Shown: in pieces, positions 1-6,618 of the stretch
How the letters are laid out: each line of letters opens with the position of its first letter
Position numbering within the stretch: the stretch's first letter is position 1
Origin: a virus
Virus record (IMG/VR): IMGVR_UViG_3300029319_000628
Span: 1 to 21,139 of that record
Strand: one strand, 5' to 3'
Length of the DNA: 21,139 bases
Notes under the pieces: model-generated
What the model was told of the DNA's origin: nothing
Database searches by the model: none
The model's input: only the letters and a program-made list of their open reading frames with translations
Program-made: the position numbers and the translations under genes

Positions 1-690
1 CTTCCAATACCATCCCAAATCAATGATCAAAGTTCAGTTAATTATCAAGACAGTGGATTGAACTTTATGCAGGAACAAGGTGTGGGTGCAGTTAAAGATG
101 TAATTGGTTCTGGTGGAATTGGAGAATTCTTTGGAAATACTGCAGGAGCAATTGGAAATGCATTAGACACGGCAGGTGAAAATAAGCAATTAATTAATAA
201 TTTTATTGCAAAATCTGCTGTTAATGCAATCGGTGGAAATATAACTGTAGATCAATTGACTGCAAGAACTACAGGTCAAGTAATAAATCCAAATATGGAA
301 CTGCTATTTTCGGGTCCAGTGCTTAGAGAATTTAATTTCACGTTCAAGTTTACTCCGAGATTTAAAAAAGAAGCCGACGTAGTTAGAGATATTATAAAAG
401 TTTTCAAACGTAACATGAAACCTAAAGGTTCTGGTGGTGACTTTTTAACAACACCAAATGTTTTTAGAATTAGGTATATGATGGGAGAAGAGGACCACAA
501 ATTTTTAAATAAATTTAAGATCTGTGCTTTAAAATCTGCAAGTGTCAATTACACTGCCGATGGTGTATATGCAACATATCATGATGGAACTCCAATTTCA
601 ATGGAGTTGCAATTAACTTTTGGTGAATTGACTCCAATTTATAACGAAGATTATGATGAATATGGAAACGATACTGGAGTAGGATTCTGA
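1..690 (+). CDS. gp48: Baseplate tail tube cap protein gp48, 5'-truncated by the window edge
   Basis: Frame 1 is open from the first base to the TGA at 688-690, giving 229 visible residues; the true start lies left of the window. The first start-like codon inside is a TTG at 58, but coding clearly continues upstream, so that should not be taken as the start. In T4, gp48 (about 364 residues) caps the central baseplate hub and nucleates the tail tube. The visible part has a Gly/Ala-rich helix-like stretch followed by a tube-like beta domain (FNFTFKFTPRF, then FKICALKSASVNYTADGVYA) and an acidic Tyr-rich end, as I recall for cyanophage gp48. The stop overlaps the gp53 start by one base (TGATG). 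gp54, a related tube-initiator protein, is the main alternative. Confidence 0.8.
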   Translation, partial: LPIPSQINDQSSVNYQDSGLNFMQEQGVGAVKDVIGSGGIGEFFGNTAGAIGNALDTAGENKQLINNFIAKSAVNAIGGNITVDQLTARTTGQVINPNMELLFSGPVLREFNFTFKFTPRFKKEADVVRDIIKVFKRNMKPKGSGGDFLTTPNVFRIRYMMGEEDHKFLNKFKICALKSASVNYTADGVYATYHDGTPISMELQLTFGELTPIYNEDYDEYGNDTGVGF

Positions 691-1352
691 TGGGTTACTT
701 TAGAGAATTACCAAACATAGAATATCAATCATTCTTGTCCGATGCAGTTTCATCTCAAGACTATCTGACAGTAAAAAACTTGTTCAGAAGGAACAAGTTA
801 CGTGATGACTTGCAAAATGTCTTTACAATGTTTGATAAGTATGAAATTGTACAAGGAGCAAGACCTGATACTGTTGCCGAAGAATTTTATGGCAGAGAAG
901 AACTTGATTGGGTTGTTCTGTTGACTGCAGGAATAATCAATGTAAGAGATGAATGGCCTCTTTCAAACTATGAACTTTATAAGTATGTTGAAAAGAAATA
1001 TGGAATAGAGGGATTGAACTCTAACCATCACTTTGAAACTATTGAAATAAAGGATTCAAGCAATAGAGTGATCCTTCCTGCAGGCAAACAAGTTGACTCC
1101 AATTTCACCTTTAAATATAGTGACAATGGAATCAGTCAAGAAAAAACTGGTTCTGAAGTAAGAATCGGTGTGTCAAACTGGGAATACGAAACTGTATTGA
1201 ACAATAAAAAATCCTCGATTTATTTACTAAAACGAGAATTTTTACAGCAGTTTTTAAATGATATGAGAGAAATAATGACTTATGGATTGTCCTCGGAATA
1301 TGTCAACGAATCGACAGTGAAAACCGAGAACACCAAAGTCAAGATTCTTTAG
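690..1352 (+). CDS. gp53: Baseplate wedge subunit gp53
   Basis: This 220-residue protein resembles T4 gp53 (about 196 residues), a late component of the baseplate wedge that helps join wedges around the hub. The N-terminal half carries the pattern typical of the family: a FRELPNIEYQS opening, then DTVAEEFYGREELDWVVLL, followed by INVRDEWPLS. A more variable C-terminal half follows. ATG at 690 shares one base with the gp48 stop, so the two are probably translationally coupled. The stop TAG (1350-1352) overlaps the stop of gp32 on the opposite strand, leaving no room for a terminator between the convergent operons. Confidence 0.85.
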   Translation: MGYFRELPNIEYQSFLSDAVSSQDYLTVKNLFRRNKLRDDLQNVFTMFDKYEIVQGARPDTVAEEFYGREELDWVVLLTAGIINVRDEWPLSNYELYKYVEKKYGIEGLNSNHHFETIEIKDSSNRVILPAGKQVDSNFTFKYSDNGISQEKTGSEVRIGVSNWEYETVLNNKKSSIYLLKREFLQQFLNDMREIMTYGLSSEYVNESTVKTENTKVKIL

Positions 1353-2302
1353 TCGTTTGCAAGAGCAGCAAAGTATGAAAGAGTATCATCGTCATCATTA
1401 GAAGACGGTGTGATATCAGGATCATTGAAACCACCACTGCTACTGGACAGGGAGTTCAGTTCTTCCTTCATGGACTGAGGCATAGGATTGCTTTCACCAC
1501 GATTCTGACGACGGAACTCTTCTTCCTCTTCAACAGTCTCTTGGTCCTGGAACTTAGGAGTGCCCTTGATGCCAAGAACATAGTCAAGACGCTTCTTCAG
1601 ATCATCATAGGACTTGAACTGGTCAGCAGCAACAAACTCTTCGAGAGAGTATTCCTTCTTCCAGATTGCTTCCATTGCATCATCATCTTCAAGCAGTGCA
1701 TCCTGACGTGCAAACTCAGAAGAGTCGTAATTACGATAACCGGCAACGTTCTTTGCCTTCAGTTTGAAGTTGGCACCTTGCCAGAAGTCGAACGGATCGA
1801 TTGCTTCCTCGTCCTCAAACTCAGGTTGCATTGCAGCAGTGATCTTGTCAAAGATCTTCTTACCGAACTTGTACAACATCACCCGTCCTTCGTTGGCAGG
1901 GTTAGCAGGGTCTTTGACAACATAGATGTTAGCAATGTAAGTCAGTTTGCGTTTCTGCTTACGTGCGGCATCCTTGCCAGCATCGGTGCCGTTGTTCCAC
2001 AGCATCGTATTGTATTCAGACACAGGATCCTTCTGACCCAGAGTGGTCAGAGAGTTTTCGATGTACCAACCACCAGGACCCTGGAAAGCATGAGAGTACA
2101 GTTTGACGAAGGGAAGATCTTCACCGTTGGGGGCAGGCAGGAAACGAATAACGGCATAACCGTTGCCACCTTTGTCTACTTCAAGTTTCCACAGACGATC
2201 ATCGCCTGAACTACCTGCGTTATTCATTTTTTCGACTTCCTTGACCAGTTTTTGGGTCAGGGAGCCCAGTTTGGATTGCTTCTTAAGATCAGCAAAAGAC
2301 AT
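1349..2302 (-). CDS. gp32: Single-stranded DNA-binding protein gp32
   Basis: The 317-residue protein is about the size of T4 gp32 (301) and aligns with it: a basic N-terminal cooperativity segment (KKQSKLGSLTQKLVKEVEK), the OB-fold core with WKLEVDKGGNGYAVIRFLP (about 38-56), IANIYVVKDPANPANEGRV (about 123-141) and YKFGKKIFDKI, and an acidic Ser-rich C-terminal tail. gp32 coats ssDNA in replication and recombination and binds gp59 and the polymerase through its tail. Unlike T4 gp32 it contains no cysteine at all; only the His of the zinc site (H71, in YSHAF) is kept, and the cysteine positions read S/D/S. The start has GAGG eight bases upstream. It has its own sigma-70-like promoter overlapping the DUF1825 gene. 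Confidence 0.93.
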   Translation of the reverse strand: MSFADLKKQSKLGSLTQKLVKEVEKMNNAGSSGDDRLWKLEVDKGGNGYAVIRFLPAPNGEDLPFVKLYSHAFQGPGGWYIENSLTTLGQKDPVSEYNTMLWNNGTDAGKDAARKQKRKLTYIANIYVVKDPANPANEGRVMLYKFGKKIFDKITAAMQPEFEDEEAIDPFDFWQGANFKLKAKNVAGYRNYDSSEFARQDALLEDDDAMEAIWKKEYSLEEFVAADQFKSYDDLKKRLDYVLGIKGTPKFQDQETVEEEEEFRRQNRGESNPMPQSMKEELNSLSSSSGGFNDPDITPSSNDDDDTLSYFAALAND

Positions 2303-2347
2303 TTGGATTACCTCGGATTTGTTTGGATTTGGGAGATTTACTCGGAT
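2303..2347 (-). promoter_or_regulatory. gp32 mRNA leader with imperfect direct repeat (candidate autogenous operator)
   Basis: The untranslated leader is nearly free of strong pairing. It contains two related segments, ATCCGAGTAAATC and ATCCGAGGTAATC; the second overlaps the Shine-Dalgarno GAGG. AAATCC also recurs. T4 gp32 represses its own mRNA by binding cooperatively to an unstructured leader next to a pseudoknot. The repeat here could play a similar part, but no pseudoknot was identified, so this is inference from position and composition. Confidence 0.3.
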
Positions 2348-2376
2348 AGTATAACAGTGTTGGTCTCAGGCGTCAA
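2348..2376 (-). promoter_or_regulatory. Sigma-70-like promoter for gp32
   Basis: On the minus strand TTGACG (2371-2376) is followed by a 17-base spacer and TATACT (2348-2353), a good match to the bacterial housekeeping consensus. It lies across the 3' end of the DUF1825 gene, about 45 bases upstream of the gp32 ATG. It would let gp32 be made independently of the long upstream operon, as expected for a protein needed in stoichiometric amounts. Confidence 0.7.
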
Positions 2377-2698
2377 CGTAATCCCTGAGAGATTTGATTG
2401 TAGCACTCATACTATTGAATAAGGATTGCATGTTGGTATCTGCGGGTAGACCCATCAGAGAGACCGACTTGCGAAGATTCTCTTTCATTTCGACCGCTTG
2501 TGGGTCATCTGAAAGAGATAATCTAGTATACATCACTTGCTGCTTTTCTAGCAAGTCTGTTAGCAAATCAATATGTTCAAGTTTTTCTTCACGAGACATG
2601 GAACCAAAAGTCAGCATACTTCCGTATATCTTCTCTTGGAGTTTGTTGATTTCGTTCAGTTCTTCTTTAATAATATCGGATTCGAAAAATTCACTCAT
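2366..2698 (-). CDS. DUF1825 family protein (cyanobacterial-type small protein)
   Basis: This 110-residue protein matches the pattern I know for DUF1825, a family found mainly in cyanobacteria and their phages and of unknown function: an FFESDI opening, a SREEKLEHIDLLTDLLEKQ segment, YTRLSLSDDPQA in the middle, and a C-terminal LPADTNMQSLFNSMSATIKS. It appears fully alpha-helical with no cysteine, signal or membrane segment. It overlaps the gp59 end by 8 bases and sits between gp59 and gp32, so it is co-expressed with the replication machinery. A role around ssDNA or the host RNA polymerase would fit but is not shown by the sequence. It was probably shared with the host lineage. Confidence 0.75.
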   Translation of the reverse strand: MSEFFESDIIKEELNEINKLQEKIYGSMLTFGSMSREEKLEHIDLLTDLLEKQQVMYTRLSLSDDPQAVEMKENLRKSVSLMGLPADTNMQSLFNSMSATIKSLRDYVDA

Positions 2699-3287
2699 CT
2701 AAAATGTCCCTTAAAATATTTTTGTACTTGAATACGTCAATATTTAGGAACGGACTGTACTTCTTGATTTTTAGACTGACGGTTTCCCACACAGGATCAT
2801 CCAACTTCTTGTCAAAATTCTTACTAAAAGAAAAAATTCTGTCAAAAATTACAAGAGTCTCAAGGTTTACGTTTCCACCAAGATACTTTTTTAGAATGAC
2901 TGGATGACCTTTCGAACAATCGAATAGACTCTCTAATTCGTTGTCCGATAGTAATTCGTTGCTTTGTTCTTTGAACAAGTACGTCAAACTCTGCTGTCGT
3001 TTTGTCCACTCGGCGTAGGTCCTTTCTCCAGAATTGATAATTTCTCCAATCCATAGGTTTTGTGGGTTATCGGCAGCAGCAAAGTTTGATACAAGAAATT
3101 TAAGAACTTCTTGATTCGAATATTTACGAGAGGTCTTTTCAAACCAATACTTATCTTTCCTCTTATTAAAAGAAGTTATCGAAGCACGGGATCTGCCTCG
3201 ATATTTAAAGAAATTGTATTTGGGATTCGTAAAATGATTTTTAAGTGACAAATAATGTTGATATGTTTCAAAAGGAGTCACGATCAT
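2691..3287 (-). CDS. gp59: Loader of replicative helicase gp59
   Basis: At 198 residues this is close to T4 gp59 (217), which loads the gp41 helicase onto gp32-coated forks. Shared features are an early YNFFKYRGRSRAS segment, the KRKDKYWFEKTSRKY motif (about 42-56), LKFLVSNFAAADNPQNLWIGEI, and a C-terminal all-helical domain with DDPVWETVSLKIKKYSPFLNI (T4 has DNLVWNNYSIKLKAYRKILNI at the matching place). The ATG overlaps the gp33 stop as ATGA, indicating translational coupling. It is preceded by AAAGGAG, a good ribosome binding site. Confidence 0.88.
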   Translation of the reverse strand: MIVTPFETYQHYLSLKNHFTNPKYNFFKYRGRSRASITSFNKRKDKYWFEKTSRKYSNQEVLKFLVSNFAAADNPQNLWIGEIINSGERTYAEWTKRQQSLTYLFKEQSNELLSDNELESLFDCSKGHPVILKKYLGGNVNLETLVIFDRIFSFSKNFDKKLDDPVWETVSLKIKKYSPFLNIDVFKYKNILRDILDE

Positions 3288-3544
3288 AGGGGCAGTTTTG
3301 CTCTCGAAGTACGTTTCATGAAGTTAAGTCTTGTAGCATCCCACTTAAGTTTTTCCTTGAGTGGTTTAGACACTAACTTCGTTACCGATTCTACCTCAAG
3401 TTCATTGACTTCGCAATAGTGTACGATTGCGTCAATGTAATTGATTTTTTCTTCGGCAACAATCTTCTCAATTTCTAATGCGAATTTGGAAGGTGTCAGA
3501 AATTTTTTCTCTATTGCCTGTTCTAGTTCTTTATTAGGTTCCAT
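3284..3544 (-). CDS. gp33: Late promoter transcription coactivator gp33
   Basis: The 86-residue reading from ATG at 3544 matches the central region of T4 gp33 (112 residues): KKFLTPSKFALEIEKIVAEE, then INYIDAIVHYCEVNELEVESV, parallel to T4 FIIEKMVEEFGMSYLEATTAFLEENSIPE. gp33 binds the beta-flap of host RNA polymerase and couples late transcription to the sliding clamp. The frame is open up to 3643, but a start there would overlap the exonuclease gene by 110 bases; the internal ATG overlaps it by only 11 and has GGAA upstream. The C-terminus (RTSRAKLPL) is basic and lacks the acidic-hydrophobic clamp-binding end known in T4. Confidence 0.82.
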   Translation of the reverse strand: MEPNKELEQAIEKKFLTPSKFALEIEKIVAEEKINYIDAIVHYCEVNELEVESVTKLVSKPLKEKLKWDATRLNFMKRTSRAKLPL

Positions 3545-4211
3545 AGAATTCCAGTTTATCTCTAACAAACTTTCCAATATATTCGGTAAGAAGTTTGATG
3601 TACTTTGATTTGTCTCGTTCTTCATAGACGACGCATTCTCCATTTTCGCAAGCCATAATAATTACAAGTTTTTTGACTGAAATACCAGTCAATTCGTACA
3701 GCATACAACCATATGCCATGCACTGTACAAAATAGTGATCGATCCACTCTCGTGGTTTCGGTTTCTTTGAAGTCTTAAAGTCAATTATTGCTAATTCGCC
3801 ATCGTATTCGGCAATACAATCGACGGTCCCTGCAATCCCTAACTGTTTACTATATAGGGAACCTTCCAGGGCGTGTATATTATTTATATTTTTTAATTTG
3901 TTTTTAGAAATCTTAAATAAGAATTCTGATATTGGTCGAACCTTAGGAAGATCTTCGTTCTTTAGAAAGTGCTCAGTTAGAATGTGCATATCCGTGCCAC
4001 GACCTGTGGCAGCTTTAGTAACACGATCTGCTTCTTCGTTTCCTACCTTCTTACGCCACTTCTCAAAAATGTGCTTATTAAAATGACTGGTCACCGAAGT
4101 GATGGAGACCAGTCTGAGAAGTTCTTCTTCATCGGGAACAGAATAAAATCTGACCCCATCAATAGTCTCCCTCTGAAGTTGAGGGAGATCAACATCAACA
4201 TGATTAAACAT
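3534..4211 (-). CDS. PD-(D/E)XK exonuclease, MGME1/RecB-like
   Basis: This 225-residue protein has the core of the PD-(D/E)XK nuclease superfamily as in the mitochondrial exonuclease MGME1: RGTDMH (H76), HALEG (E116), GIAGTVDCIA (D131), then AIIDFKTSKKPKP with D144 and K146 as predicted metal-binding and catalytic residues, and the helix motif WIDHYFVQCMAYGCML with the conserved Gln. It probably degrades single-stranded or flapped DNA during phage recombination or host DNA breakdown. It sits directly after phoH, with ATG sharing one base of the phoH stop (TAATG), and before gp33, so it belongs to the replication/recombination operon. A late-promoter-like octamer lies inside it at 3881-3888. 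Confidence 0.82.
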   Translation of the reverse strand: MFNHVDVDLPQLQRETIDGVRFYSVPDEEELLRLVSITSVTSHFNKHIFEKWRKKVGNEEADRVTKAATGRGTDMHILTEHFLKNEDLPKVRPISEFLFKISKNKLKNINNIHALEGSLYSKQLGIAGTVDCIAEYDGELAIIDFKTSKKPKPREWIDHYFVQCMAYGCMLYELTGISVKKLVIIMACENGECVVYEERDKSKYIKLLTEYIGKFVRDKLEFYGT

Positions 4212-4972
4212 TAGAAACCTGATTCCATTTTTGCTGTAAGATACTCTTTGACAAGACCAGAACGAACGATATCATCAATCCCAAATTCAATTATATCAAA
4301 TGACTCCATTTTACGCAATACGTTCATAAAGTCAACGATACCATTTCTTTCATTTGCTTTATTCAAATCAGACTGACGTGCATCACCACAGAAACAAATG
4401 CGTGTATTTTCACCAACACGAGTGATAATACTATCAAGTTCGTGAAAGTTTAAGTTCTGGAACTCATCAACAATCACAATCGCATTATCAAGTGTAGTTC
4501 CACGCAGGAAGGATGTAGACCAGAACTTGATTGATTCTTGTGCCTTGAGATTACCATAGAGCATCTCAAAGTCTGCATCACTAGGCATCTGGAACATGTA
4601 CTTCACCATATTCTTATAAGGAATCTGGTAAATATCTGCCTTATCCTCATGAGATCCAGGTAGGAAACCAATCTCTCTGGTTGCTACAAGAGAACGAACA
4701 AGATAGATTCTCTCATATGGAGTGTTTTCATCTAAAACATCTCTCAGTGCATTGAATAGTGTGATAAAGGTTTTACCAGTACCAGCACATCCATAAGCAA
4801 CTAGATGTTTTCCTTCTTTATAAGAATCAAATAATTGTTTTTGATTGTCTGTAAGTGGATCAATCTCCACCAAGTATCCAGAACTCAGTGGTTTCTTTCG
4901 TTTCATCTGCTTTGTAGTGAGACCAACTCCAATGGGTTGCTCAACTGCAGATGCTCTTTTTCTTCTTGCCAT
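4211..4972 (-). CDS. phoH: PhoH-like ATPase
   Basis: The 253-residue protein has a PhoH-type P-loop ATPase core: Walker A GCAGTGKT (61-68), an RSLVATREIGFLPG segment (about 93-106), Walker B AIVIVDEFQNL (about 164-174) and the sensor-like CGDARQSDL (about 195-203). The lysine/arginine-rich N-terminus precedes the ATP-binding domain. phoH is widespread in marine phages. In bacteria it belongs to the phosphate-starvation regulon and is thought to act in RNA metabolism; its phage role is not settled. No obvious Pho box is seen. ATG and stop both share single bases with neighbouring genes, so expression is likely tightly coupled in the operon. Confidence 0.92.
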   Translation of the reverse strand: MARRKRASAVEQPIGVGLTTKQMKRKKPLSSGYLVEIDPLTDNQKQLFDSYKEGKHLVAYGCAGTGKTFITLFNALRDVLDENTPYERIYLVRSLVATREIGFLPGSHEDKADIYQIPYKNMVKYMFQMPSDADFEMLYGNLKAQESIKFWSTSFLRGTTLDNAIVIVDEFQNLNFHELDSIITRVGENTRICFCGDARQSDLNKANERNGIVDFMNVLRKMESFDIIEFGIDDIVRSGLVKEYLTAKMESGF

Positions 4973-5223
4973 TACTTAATCTTCAAATTACGTGCTCCTG
5001 GTGCCTGAGATGCTTTTCCAAGCACATCATTCCATCCTGGATTTCTAGCAACTAGTTTATTCTGCCAGTCACCAACTTCTCCCACTCCTGGGCAAGTAGT
5101 AGGATCTGAGTAATCTCTTGTCCAATCAGGATTATCCTCTTTCCACTGATCCCAGTCATGAACGCTCATTTTTACGTCTTTAGTTTCACCAGTTTTTGTA
5201 TTAACTACGGGATATGTTGCCAT
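4972..5223 (-). CDS. Conserved small cyanophage protein (FmdB-like N-terminus)
   Basis: This 83-residue protein opens MATYPVVNTKTGETKDV, followed by MSVHDWDQWKEDNPDWTRDY and a C-terminal DWQNKLVARNPGWNDVLGKA. From memory, relatives in cyanophages are often labelled FmdB-like regulatory proteins. The zinc-ribbon cysteines that define FmdB are missing: there is only one Cys, at TTCPG. The regulatory label is therefore weak. It ends by overlapping the phoH start by one base, and a TCTAAATA element lies 22 bases upstream of its ATG. Function unknown. Confidence 0.7.
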   Translation of the reverse strand: MATYPVVNTKTGETKDVKMSVHDWDQWKEDNPDWTRDYSDPTTCPGVGEVGDWQNKLVARNPGWNDVLGKASQAPGARNLKIK

Positions 5224-5247
5224 TGTTAAAAGTCCAAGATAATTTAT

Positions 5248-5883
5248 TTAGACCCACTCAAGGGCTTCTGCACAGGTCGGGAACTGCTCAATGAAGATCT
5301 TCTTACAACCCTCTGCAAGGTCCATATGCTCCTTCTGAGTGCCATTAGCAGTCCTCAGATTGATATAATGGATCCATGACCTGCAAGATCCCGACATATA
5401 GATTCTGGTGGGTGTGGCGAGGGGAAGTACAAAACGAGCACACTCCTTTGCGATTCCAGAATCAAGCATAGATTGATACAAGACCATTGCTTCATCGAAG
5501 TGCCGACGAACCTTGATTTCAAACTCTTGCTTCACGAATGGGTCAACGTCATCAATAGAGTTTTGACGATTCTTAGTGTCTTGACGACGAAGGTCAAACA
5601 TAGGAACTTGGTCTGCCAACATGGAACTATCAGCATACCGTTGTGAAAATTCTTGATATGTGAACGAACGGTGGCGCAGCACTTGAGCTGCCACACCTCT
5701 AGTAGTCTCTAGTTCCAGAGTCATGAATGATTGCTCAAACACAGACCAGTGGTTGTGCTTAATACAGTAACCCAACAACTTCGCATAGTTGGGATTTTCC
5801 TGATTATTGGGGTTCGACACACGAGCAACGTATGCCATCATCTTCTCCGCATCTGGAGTGACACTGATCAATTTTACACTCAT
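5248..5883 (-). CDS. thyX: FAD-dependent thymidylate synthase ThyX
   Basis: At 211 residues it has the usual ThyX length. The signature RHR-7x-S is intact as RHRSFTYQEFS (70-80), followed by QRYAD; NHWSVFEQ near 44-51 is the conserved HxSxFE-type segment, and the C-terminal half has ARFVLPLATPTRIYMSGSCRSW. ThyX makes dTMP from dUMP using methylenetetrahydrofolate and reduced flavin, feeding phage DNA synthesis; marine cyanobacteria also use ThyX. The ATG overlaps the upstream small gene's stop as ATGA. A gap of 24 bases separates it from the next gene. Confidence 0.95.
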   Translation of the reverse strand: MSVKLISVTPDAEKMMAYVARVSNPNNQENPNYAKLLGYCIKHNHWSVFEQSFMTLELETTRGVAAQVLRHRSFTYQEFSQRYADSSMLADQVPMFDLRRQDTKNRQNSIDDVDPFVKQEFEIKVRRHFDEAMVLYQSMLDSGIAKECARFVLPLATPTRIYMSGSCRSWIHYINLRTANGTQKEHMDLAEGCKKIFIEQFPTCAEALEWV

Positions 5884-6074
5884 TTACCAAATCCTTTAGA
5901 ATTTTCTTTTTCGTACTCAGCAACTTGCTGCTTTACTGTGTTGAGATAGTTTTTCATCTCTTTAATATTTTCCTGAGAATAGAGATGATCTTGCTTGATT
6001 AGACGTTCAAGCAACTTTATAAGTTCTTTTGTTTTTTTAATCGGGGTATCCATCGTCATCATTAAATACTTCAT
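5880..6074 (-). CDS. Small coiled-coil protein upstream of thyX
   Basis: The frame encodes up to 64 residues, strongly charged and helical (KKTKELIKLLERLIKQDHLY, then NLYLNTVKQQ-like heptads ending KENSKGFGK). No family recognised. Several start codons are possible; ATG at 6053 (57 residues) overlaps the previous gene by 17 bases, whereas 6074 overlaps by 38. Neither has a convincing ribosome binding site. The ATGA overlap with thyX supports it being translated, probably coupled to its neighbours. Confidence 0.6.
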   Translation of the reverse strand: MKYLMMTMDTPIKKTKELIKLLERLIKQDHLYSQENIKEMKNYLNTVKQQVAEYEKENSKGFGK

Positions 6075-6213
6075 CGTAGTCTTTCATTCCCGGAAATTGA
6101 CTTTTGTCAACGGATGTTTTGTATGCATCTACGTCAGAATACACTTCTGCTTTTAGGGAATCAACAAGCAGTTCAAGGTTTCGGACGATAAGTTTTAGTC
6201 GTTCTTTCTCCAT
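6037..6213 (-). CDS. Small acidic protein of unknown function
   Basis: The reading from ATG at 6213 gives 58 residues: a helical start (MEKERLKLIVRNLELLVDSL) and an acidic end (YDEVFNDDDGYPD). The frame extends to 6264, but that part contains the promoter -10 element and reads as a hydrophobic, unlikely leader, so the internal ATG is preferred. It is the first gene after the promoter at 6235-6264 and overlaps the next gene, so it heads the thyX-phoH-gp33-gp59 operon. No family recognised. Confidence 0.6.
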   Translation of the reverse strand: MEKERLKLIVRNLELLVDSLKAEVYSDVDAYKTSVDKSQFPGMKDYDEVFNDDDGYPD

Positions 6214-6234
6214 AATACTGTACTGTTTCACTAT

Positions 6235-6264
6235 ATTATAACATAAAAAAAAGAGGGTGATCAA
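6235..6264 (-). promoter_or_regulatory. Sigma-70-like promoter heading the thyX-phoH-gp33-gp59 operon
   Basis: On the minus strand TTGATC (6259-6264), an 18-base spacer and TATAAT (6235-6240) form a good housekeeping-type promoter about 22 bases upstream of the ATG at 6213. Its spacer contains the T-run of the preceding candidate terminator, so stop and restart signals are superimposed. Confidence 0.6.
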
Positions 6265-6268
6265 CCCC
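6245..6268 (-). terminator. Short candidate terminator at the end of the 59-residue gene
   Basis: Minus strand GGGT-TGATC-ACCC followed by C-T and a run of eight T residues resembles a short rho-independent terminator. The stem is only four base pairs, so strength is doubtful. The stop codon of the upstream gene lies within the loop. Confidence 0.35.
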
Positions 6269-6440
6269 CGTCGTCTAATAGAATTCTGCAGATTCGCTTA
6301 CATGTACCTTGGTCTTCTTCGCATTCAATTAAACAGTCGAAATAATCGTTAACCAGATCTAACTCGTCATTACATCGGTCTAGGTTTGCTTCAATATGAA
6401 CCCATTCTGCTAATTGATTGCGAGATAAGAGATTGTGCAT
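6261..6440 (-). CDS. Small cysteine-containing acidic early protein
   Basis: The ATG at 6440 gives 59 residues (MHNLLSRNQLAEWVHIEANL...). A GTG two codons upstream is also in frame, but GGAGG lies seven bases before the ATG, which decides the start. The protein is helical and acidic and has four cysteines in its second half (DRCND, FDCLIECEED, TCKRICRILL: five counting all positions), suggesting a small metal-binding or disulfide-linked fold. No family recognised. It has its own candidate promoter about 110 bases upstream and ends inside a short hairpin-T-run element. Confidence 0.65.
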   Translation of the reverse strand: MHNLLSRNQLAEWVHIEANLDRCNDELDLVNDYFDCLIECEEDQGTCKRICRILLDDGG

Positions 6441-6550
6441 CTTCACACCTCCAACGCAATTTTACAATAACGTAGAAAACATAGTAAAGATAGAATTTCA
6501 GAGCATAAGCGGAATCCTTAATTCTGAACTATCTATAATAGTTTATGTAA

Positions 6551-6579
6551 CTTATAATACATTTGTGTACTTTTTACAA
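6551..6579 (-). promoter_or_regulatory. Candidate sigma-70 promoter for the 59-residue gene
   Basis: TTGTAA (6574-6579), a 17-base spacer and TATAAG (6551-6556) on the minus strand, just downstream of the strong terminator at 6585-6613. This would give a leader of roughly 105 bases with no gene in it. The match is moderate (4/6 and 5/6). Confidence 0.4.
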
Positions 6580-6584
6580 AACTA

Positions 6585-6613
6585 CAAAAAAAGAGAGGTT
6601 TTGAAACCTCTCT
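6585..6613 (-). terminator. Strong rho-independent terminator ending the small-gene operon
   Basis: On the minus strand AGAGAGGTTT pairs perfectly with AAACCTCTCT (6604-6613 with 6592-6601) around a tiny loop, and is followed at once by a run of T residues (6585-6592 read as A on the plus strand). It lies six bases after the stop of the 30-residue gene. Confidence 0.85.
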
Positions 6614-6618
6614 CTTAA

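Noticed and set aside
58-690. gp48 starting at the TTG at 58
   Set aside because: The frame is open to the window edge and the T4 family protein is far longer, so the gene is simply cut.
1541-2209. Long open frame on the plus strand opposite gp32 (222 residues)
   Set aside because: It is the antisense shadow of a well-supported gp32 gene, has no ribosome binding site and resembles no known family.
6037-6264. 75-residue version of the small acidic protein starting at 6264
   Set aside because: Its extra N-terminus is encoded by the -10 region and spacer of a good promoter, and the internal ATG at 6213 is a better start.
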